Origin: Bacteroidia bacterium
Lineage (GTDB): Bacteria; Bacteroidota; Bacteroidia; Bacteroidales; Paludibacteraceae
Assembly: GCA_009930305.1 (NCBI GenBank)
Contig: RZYM01000011.1
Coordinates: 1 to 64,000 of the forward strand
Direction of reading: 5' to 3'
Length of the DNA stretch: 64,000 bases
Position 1 is the stretch's first letter. Each line of letters starts with the position of its first letter. The translations under genes and the position numbers were made by a program. Below are positions 59,284 to 64,000 of this stretch, in pieces. The notes beneath the pieces were generated by a model, which did no database searches, had not been told where the DNA came from, and saw only the letters and a program-made list of their open reading frames with translations.

Positions 59284-59703
59284 ATGAAACTTCTAATTTT
59301 AAATGGTCCAAATTTAAATTTGCTAGGCACACGCGAACCTGGTATATATGGTCAAGAGGGGTTTGATACTTATTTGACAAAACTAAATAAGCGATTCCCA
59401 AATGTGGAAATCGCTTATTTTCAATCAAACATAGAGGGTGAAATCATTAACGAGTTGCAAAAGTTAGGATTTACTTATGATGGCATTATCCTCAATGCCG
59501 GAGCATATACACACACATCTATAGCAATACGCGATTGCATCAAATCAATCACGACTCCTGTTATTGAAGTTCATTTATCAAACGTTACTGCAAGAGAGAT
59601 TTTTAGACATGAGTCATTAATTACACCTGTATGTAAAGGCTGCATTCTTGGTTTTGGTCTACACTCATACGATTTAGCAATACAAAGTTTCCTTATCGAC
59701 TAG
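59284..59703 (+). CDS. aroQ: 3-dehydroquinate dehydratase, type II
   Basis: A 139-residue shikimate-pathway enzyme, a dodecamer in the cytoplasm. ILNGPNLNLLGTREPGIYG has the catalytic Asn and Tyr, and ILNAGAYTHTSIAIRDCIKS and EVHLSNVTAREIFRHESLITPVCKG hold the catalytic His and the arginine that binds substrate. Complete, and cotranscribed with ilvE by spacing. Confidence 0.96.
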   Translation: MKLLILNGPNLNLLGTREPGIYGQEGFDTYLTKLNKRFPNVEIAYFQSNIEGEIINELQKLGFTYDGIILNAGAYTHTSIAIRDCIKSITTPVIEVHLSNVTAREIFRHESLITPVCKGCILGFGLHSYDLAIQSFLID

Positions 59704-59774
59704 TAAGACTATTTATATAAGCCTTATTTTTCGCAATATTTTAAACTTATTTGATTTTACGGTGTCTAAGCGGC

Positions 59775-62210
59775 ATGAAAAAATTATTTATTTGCGCCAT
59801 CTTATGTATGTGCGCCCTGTCAACGTTCGCCCAAAGTGGTAAAATATATGGTACAATTATCGACAATAGTACTAAAAAGGCAATGGATTATGTAAATATC
59901 GCATTGTACAAAGGCAGTTCAAACACACCTGAAATAGGAGGATTTTCTGACGAATCGGGACAATTTAATCTTCAGGTCCCATATGGTACTTATACGCTAA
60001 AAGCATCTTTCCTTGGATACAATAGTTTTGAAAAAAAAGTAATTGTAACGAAAGACAAACCAAATATTAGAATTGGCAATGTTATCCTTTACGAAGATGC
60101 AAAAATGATGAAAGAGATAGAAGTCATTGGTCAAAAATCAGGCATGAGCCTCGAAATCGACAAAAAAGTTTTCAACGTTGACCAAAGTATTGTATCCGAA
60201 GGCGCATCTGCATCCGAAATTCTACAAAATATACCTTCTGTAGACATAGACACAGATGGTAATGTTTCATTACGCAATAGTTCATCTGTAGAAATATGGA
60301 TTAATGGGAAACCATCAGGATTGTCGGATACTGACAAAGGCCAGGTTCTAGAAATGCTACCGGCTGAAACTGTTCAAAAAGTTGAATTACTTACTAATCC
60401 ATCAGCTAAATTTAACCCGGAAGGCAGTGCGGGTATTATTAATATTGTATTAAAAGAAAATCGTAAAGGTGGTTATTTTGGAAATGTTTCAACAGGCTTA
60501 AATTATCAAGAAGGCTCCGCATACCCTGGAGGAAATCTAGGACTTAATTTTACATATAGCGATACTAAATGGGACGTAAATTTAAATGCAAATGCACGTT
60601 CAAGAAAAAGAGATAGAGGTAGTTATAATTATCGAATGAGTTTTGAAGACGCTGATACAACATATTTAAATCAGACAAACACATCTACACAAGACCGAGT
60701 TAATGGCTTCTTAAAGGCAGGAGCAACATACCACATTGACAAAAAAAATGAAATTGGAATATCTGCTTATGGCATGTATAGTCAAAATTGGAATAAAGGC
60801 AACATCGAATACACTACACTCAACAAAGACAAAGATACGACACACGTGCGCGAACGCAACAATGAGAACACAGGTGATATGGGATTCTACAATGTAGCTC
60901 TAGACTATCTGCATCAATTTGAGAAAGACAAACACGAAATATCTGCTAACTTAAACTATTTTGGACGTCTACGCAATAGTAATAGTTCTTACTTGACAAA
61001 AGAATCGGGAGATCTTAATCCATTACATACTTACGAACTTCAGACTCTTAAAGAAAGTAATAACTCAGCATCCGCACAAGTTGACTACTTCAATAAATTT
61101 ACCAAAAACTCTAAATTTGAAGCTGGGATGAAAGCAAGTTTAACTCTTACCGAAAGTATTGACAAAACATTTGATTCAATATATATAGATAATACGCTAA
61201 TTGAGGATATTACAAAATACAATCCATTCAATTATTCAGAACAGATTTATGCTGCATACGCTACATACGGCAATAAATTTGATTGGTTCTCATTTCAGTT
61301 GGGAATACGTGCAGAAGAGACTATTACTCAGGCAAATGACGTAAAACGCAGTTATTTTCAAGCCTTCCCTTCAGTATACCTGAGTTTTGAGTTACCGAAG
61401 GATAATGAAATACAAGTAAACTACACAAGACGCATTAACAGACCACGTGGCAGACGCATAAATAACTATATTGATAGATCTGATCCTACCAATATTAGCT
61501 TTGGTAATCCATTATTAATGCCTGAATTTGCTAATGCAATCGAAATCAATTATTTAAAAAATTGGGATAGTCATACATTATCGGTCGGTTTATTCTATCG
61601 CTATACAGAAAACGTAATACAATCTGTGAAACGATTGACAGATCTCGGTATTATGGAAAATACTTACGAAAATATTACGTATTCACAAAACGCAGGAGCC
61701 GAAATAGTTGCAAAAAATCGTCTATTCAATAACTATCTCGATTTAACAACTTCAGTTAGTGCTTATTACTATCAGTTAGGAGCTAATGAAGAATGGGATG
61801 TAGCAGAAACAAATAGTTTTTCATGGAATGCCCGCATCAATGCCGGCATTAAAATAATAAGCAATTTGTCTGCACAAATAACGGCATATTATAACTCACC
61901 GCGCATTGTAGCTCAAGGTACAGTAGGCGACAACTATGCGATGGATTTAGGATTAAAGGCAAATTTCTTGAATAAAGCCTTAAGTCTAAGTTTATCAGTT
62001 AGAGACGTTTTAGACTCTCGTACACACACGCAAAACATTACTTGGGGAGAGAATTTCTATCAAGAAAGTGCAAACACAACATGCGGACGTAGCTATAGAT
62101 TAACATTAACATATAATTTTGGCAACATGAAAGCTAAAAAACAAAAGAAGAGCGAAAATACAAATGACGATTCTGGTGAAGATGTAGATAACGGCATAGA
62201 CAATTTCTAA
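59775..62210 (+). CDS. Outer-membrane beta-barrel protein, TonB-receptor-like (OMP_b-brl_3)
   Basis: An 811-residue outer-membrane protein. I start at MKKLFICAILCMCALSTFAQ for a clean signal peptide. A carboxypeptidase-regulatory-like domain (GKIYGTIIDNSTKKAMDYVNIALYKGSS...) is followed by a plug-like domain (ASEILQNIPSVDIDTDGNVSLRNSSSVEIWINGKPSG, AKFNPEGSAGIINIVLKENRKGG) and a barrel ending YRLTLTYNFG. A charged tail of about 27 residues (KAKKQKKSENTNDDSGEDVD) follows the barrel end. No SusD partner is next to it, so the substrate is unknown. Confidence 0.88.
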   Translation: MKKLFICAILCMCALSTFAQSGKIYGTIIDNSTKKAMDYVNIALYKGSSNTPEIGGFSDESGQFNLQVPYGTYTLKASFLGYNSFEKKVIVTKDKPNIRIGNVILYEDAKMMKEIEVIGQKSGMSLEIDKKVFNVDQSIVSEGASASEILQNIPSVDIDTDGNVSLRNSSSVEIWINGKPSGLSDTDKGQVLEMLPAETVQKVELLTNPSAKFNPEGSAGIINIVLKENRKGGYFGNVSTGLNYQEGSAYPGGNLGLNFTYSDTKWDVNLNANARSRKRDRGSYNYRMSFEDADTTYLNQTNTSTQDRVNGFLKAGATYHIDKKNEIGISAYGMYSQNWNKGNIEYTTLNKDKDTTHVRERNNENTGDMGFYNVALDYLHQFEKDKHEISANLNYFGRLRNSNSSYLTKESGDLNPLHTYELQTLKESNNSASAQVDYFNKFTKNSKFEAGMKASLTLTESIDKTFDSIYIDNTLIEDITKYNPFNYSEQIYAAYATYGNKFDWFSFQLGIRAEETITQANDVKRSYFQAFPSVYLSFELPKDNEIQVNYTRRINRPRGRRINNYIDRSDPTNISFGNPLLMPEFANAIEINYLKNWDSHTLSVGLFYRYTENVIQSVKRLTDLGIMENTYENITYSQNAGAEIVAKNRLFNNYLDLTTSVSAYYYQLGANEEWDVAETNSFSWNARINAGIKIISNLSAQITAYYNSPRIVAQGTVGDNYAMDLGLKANFLNKALSLSLSVRDVLDSRTHTQNITWGENFYQESANTTCGRSYRLTLTYNFGNMKAKKQKKSENTNDDSGEDVDNGIDNF

Positions 62211-62218
62211 AAAAACTG

Positions 62219-62226
62219 TATATTTG
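62219..62226 (+). promoter_or_regulatory. Possible promoter for the coiled-coil protein gene
   Basis: TATATTTG matches the -7 consensus 50 bases before the ATG at 62277. No TTTG at the expected -33 position. Confidence 0.45.
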
Positions 62227-62276
62227 TAAATCTTTTATGAGACAAATGTTATTAGTAATAATAAAATTTATAAACC

Positions 62277-63104
62277 ATGAGAAAGTTAATATTAACCATT
62301 GCTAGCATTGCTGTAACAAGTATATTGTTTGCTCAAATACAAACAAATACTTCAAATCAGTATTACAACAACAATCAAAATGAGTATTATAATGTGCAAC
62401 TACCTATTAGCATCAAGAGTGTTAGTGGTCCAAACAAAGAAGTAGTAAATGTTTTTTGTATCACATACAACTACCCTTCCAAATCAATAGAAAATGCAAT
62501 TCTAGAACGACTTAAAAAAGAAGGTCTAGACGGTAAGAAAATGAAAAATAACTTCTATGCATTCAAAGGTGTTAAGTACAATTACCTATGGAACAGAACT
62601 TTTGACTTCTACATAAGTGTTATCGGATCTCAAAACGCAGGAACTGTTAATTTACTTATATCTCAAGGATATGATAACTTTATTGACACAAAAGATTATG
62701 AAATCCAGAAAAGGGCATCTGATTGGCTAACTGGTTTAGATATTGATATTCAAAGATATATTCATACACAAACTCTTAATGGAGAAATTAAAGAACTGGA
62801 AGCAGCTCAAAAAGATCTTAAAAAGCTAAACAAAGAAAAATCAAAAATAGAGTCTAAAATTGCAAAAAAAGATACTGAAAAGCGTACTTTTGAAGCCAAA
62901 CGCACAGTTCCTGATCAAAATAACATGAACAACATAGACCCAAATATACTTGAAAAGGAACAAAAGCAGGCAAATGATATTGAAGAAGATAGAACTAAAC
63001 TAGACTATGAATTAAAAGAGATTAAACAAAAAATTGAAGCTGCAGAAACACATGTTGCAGAGCACGAGAAAACAGTGCAACAAATTAAATCTGCCAAACC
63101 ATAA
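62277..63104 (+). CDS. Secreted coiled-coil protein of unknown function
   Basis: A 275-residue protein that I do not recognise. A signal peptide (about 1-20, ILFAQ) is followed by an Asn/Tyr-rich stretch (NQYYNNNQNEYYN), a compact alpha/beta domain (about 40-140: PKEVVNVFCITYNYPSKSIENAILERLKKEG ... FDFYISVIGSQNAGTVNLLISQGYDN) and a long charged helix region (about 165-275) with two likely coiled-coil arms. It should be periplasmic or outer-membrane-associated. It precedes the kinase-like gene at 63117 by 12 bases, so they are probably cotranscribed. Confidence 0.8.
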   Translation: MRKLILTIASIAVTSILFAQIQTNTSNQYYNNNQNEYYNVQLPISIKSVSGPNKEVVNVFCITYNYPSKSIENAILERLKKEGLDGKKMKNNFYAFKGVKYNYLWNRTFDFYISVIGSQNAGTVNLLISQGYDNFIDTKDYEIQKRASDWLTGLDIDIQRYIHTQTLNGEIKELEAAQKDLKKLNKEKSKIESKIAKKDTEKRTFEAKRTVPDQNNMNNIDPNILEKEQKQANDIEEDRTKLDYELKEIKQKIEAAETHVAEHEKTVQQIKSAKP

Positions 63105-63116
63105 TTAAGGTTCATC

Positions 63117-64000
63117 ATGCAACGATTGAATGTCTTATTCACAGAAACATTTAAAGAAGACGCTACTTCAATACAAAAAATTGCAGAATCAGGATCAAAC
63201 AGACGCTATCAGCGCATGTATGGTAGTTCATTTAGTGTAATTGGTGTGTATGGCGAATCTATTCGCGAGAATAAGGCATTTATTGCAATGTCGAAACATT
63301 TTAAACAATGCAACATTAATGTTCCTCGGGTACTTGCCGTGTCCGAGGATTTTCATTACTACATAACAGAAGACTTAGGTCAAATATCTTTATTCGATTG
63401 CTTAAATCAAAAAGACATCTTTCCACTATTACAAAAAACTATATCACAACTACCTATTATACAATTTGAAGCAGGTAAAACACTGGATTATTCTGTATGC
63501 TTTCCACAAAGTGAATTCAATAAAAGAACAGTGTTTTGGGATTTGAACTATTTCAAATATGAGTTCTTAAAACCTTCAGGTATTGAATTTGACGAAGAAC
63601 TACTCGAAAATGAATTTGAACTAATGTCTGATATTTTACTGAAAGGAAAAGACAATACATTTATGTATCGCGACTTTCAGTCTAGAAATGTTATGATAAA
63701 AGACGGAGAACCATGGTTTATCGATTTTCAAGGAGGAAGGAAGGGTCCAATATATTATGATCTTGCATCGTTTATATATCAAGCAAAAGCTAAATTTTCA
63801 GAAGGAACCAAGGAAGCCCTAATAAAAACTTATCTTGAAGCACTTAAACCATCTAAAGATATTTCGTACAATACATTTAAAAAAGAATTTTCATACTTTG
63901 TGCTTTTTCGCATATTACAAACATTAGGAGCGTATGGTTTTAGAGGACTTGTAGAGCATAAATCACATTTTATACAAAGCATACCATACGCCATTGCAAA
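63117..64000 (+). CDS. Phosphotransferase, APH/AmgK-like sugar kinase (partial, runs off the window)
   Basis: At least 294 residues; no stop before the window end, which is why the ORF track omits it. The aminoglycoside-phosphotransferase-type catalytic loop is FMYRDFQSRNVMI, with the metal-binding WFIDFQGGRKGPIYYDLASF after it; the N-lobe has SNRRYQRMYG. Family members close to this are AmgK-like kinases of N-acetylmuramate/GlcNAc in cell-wall recycling; in Bacteroidales such kinases may be fused to a C-terminal RapZ-like domain, which would lie beyond the window. The start at 63117 follows the previous gene by 12 bp. Confidence 0.82.
   Translation, partial: MQRLNVLFTETFKEDATSIQKIAESGSNRRYQRMYGSSFSVIGVYGESIRENKAFIAMSKHFKQCNINVPRVLAVSEDFHYYITEDLGQISLFDCLNQKDIFPLLQKTISQLPIIQFEAGKTLDYSVCFPQSEFNKRTVFWDLNYFKYEFLKPSGIEFDEELLENEFELMSDILLKGKDNTFMYRDFQSRNVMIKDGEPWFIDFQGGRKGPIYYDLASFIYQAKAKFSEGTKEALIKTYLEALKPSKDISYNTFKKEFSYFVLFRILQTLGAYGFRGLVEHKSHFIQSIPYAIA

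Overview
The window is AT-rich bacterial chromosome from a member of the order Bacteroidales (phylum Bacteroidota). The evidence is a SusC/SusD outer-membrane pair, the type IX secretion protein PorZ, the lipoprotein GldH, many promoters of the Bacteroides type (TTTG, 19-21 nt, TAnnTTTG), and the gene order rpsU-recombinase-hpf-tRNAs-tuf-tRNA-Trp-secE-nusG-rplKAJL-rpoBC. I cannot fix family or genus from the sequence alone.

Layout. (1) 1-1.5 kb: intergenic repeats, then a DUF4143-type AAA ATPase gene bracketed by two nearly identical long palindromes. (2) 1.7-15.2 kb: a starch/maltooligosaccharide utilisation locus. A SusC-SusD-SusE-like operon on the minus strand faces a LacI-type regulator followed by a SusA-like GH13 enzyme, an MFS sugar transporter and a GH13 lipoprotein on the plus strand. 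The 584-bp divergent region carries one clear promoter for each direction and operator-like palindromes. (3) 15.3-25.5 kb: a tightly packed minus-strand operon: Xaa-Pro aminopeptidase, thioredoxin-like lipid/periplasm protein, gamma-carbonic anhydrase-like protein, DUF1599 protein, DoxX/MauE-like membrane protein, tpiA, rdgB, porZ and a polytopic membrane protein. (4) 25.6-40.6 kb: the translation/transcription block with five tRNAs, tuf, secE, nusG, four ribosomal proteins, rpoB and rpoC. Just before tRNA-Trp lie two 100-bp tandem units containing decayed 5' pieces of that tRNA. (5) 40.6-46.1 kb: a SusB-like GH97 enzyme, MltF-like lytic transglycosylase, a small lipoprotein, ssb and nagB. (6) 46.3-56.3 kb: a plus-strand housekeeping run: holB, ricT, gldH, trmB, mrp, rsfS, ftsH, cdsA, psd and a YifB/ComM-type ATPase. 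(7) 56.3-58.2 kb: purine nucleoside phosphorylase and lpxK on the minus strand. (8) 58.2-64 kb: ilvE, aroQ, a large outer-membrane beta-barrel protein, an unrecognised secreted coiled-coil protein, and the start of a sugar-kinase-like phosphotransferase that runs off the window.

How the parts work together. The sus-like locus binds and imports starch oligosaccharides (SusC/D/E), cuts them (two GH13 enzymes), moves them into the cell (MFS) and is probably controlled by the LacI-type protein. The GH97 enzyme 25 kb away could complete hydrolysis to glucose. Most of the rest is core machinery. The observations I rate highest are the palindrome-bracketed ATPase cassette, the tandem tRNA-Trp remnants with an inverted D-arm copy, and the overlap of porZ with a GT-C-like membrane protein gene. 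I found no CRISPR array, prophage, insertion-sequence transposase or obvious defence island.
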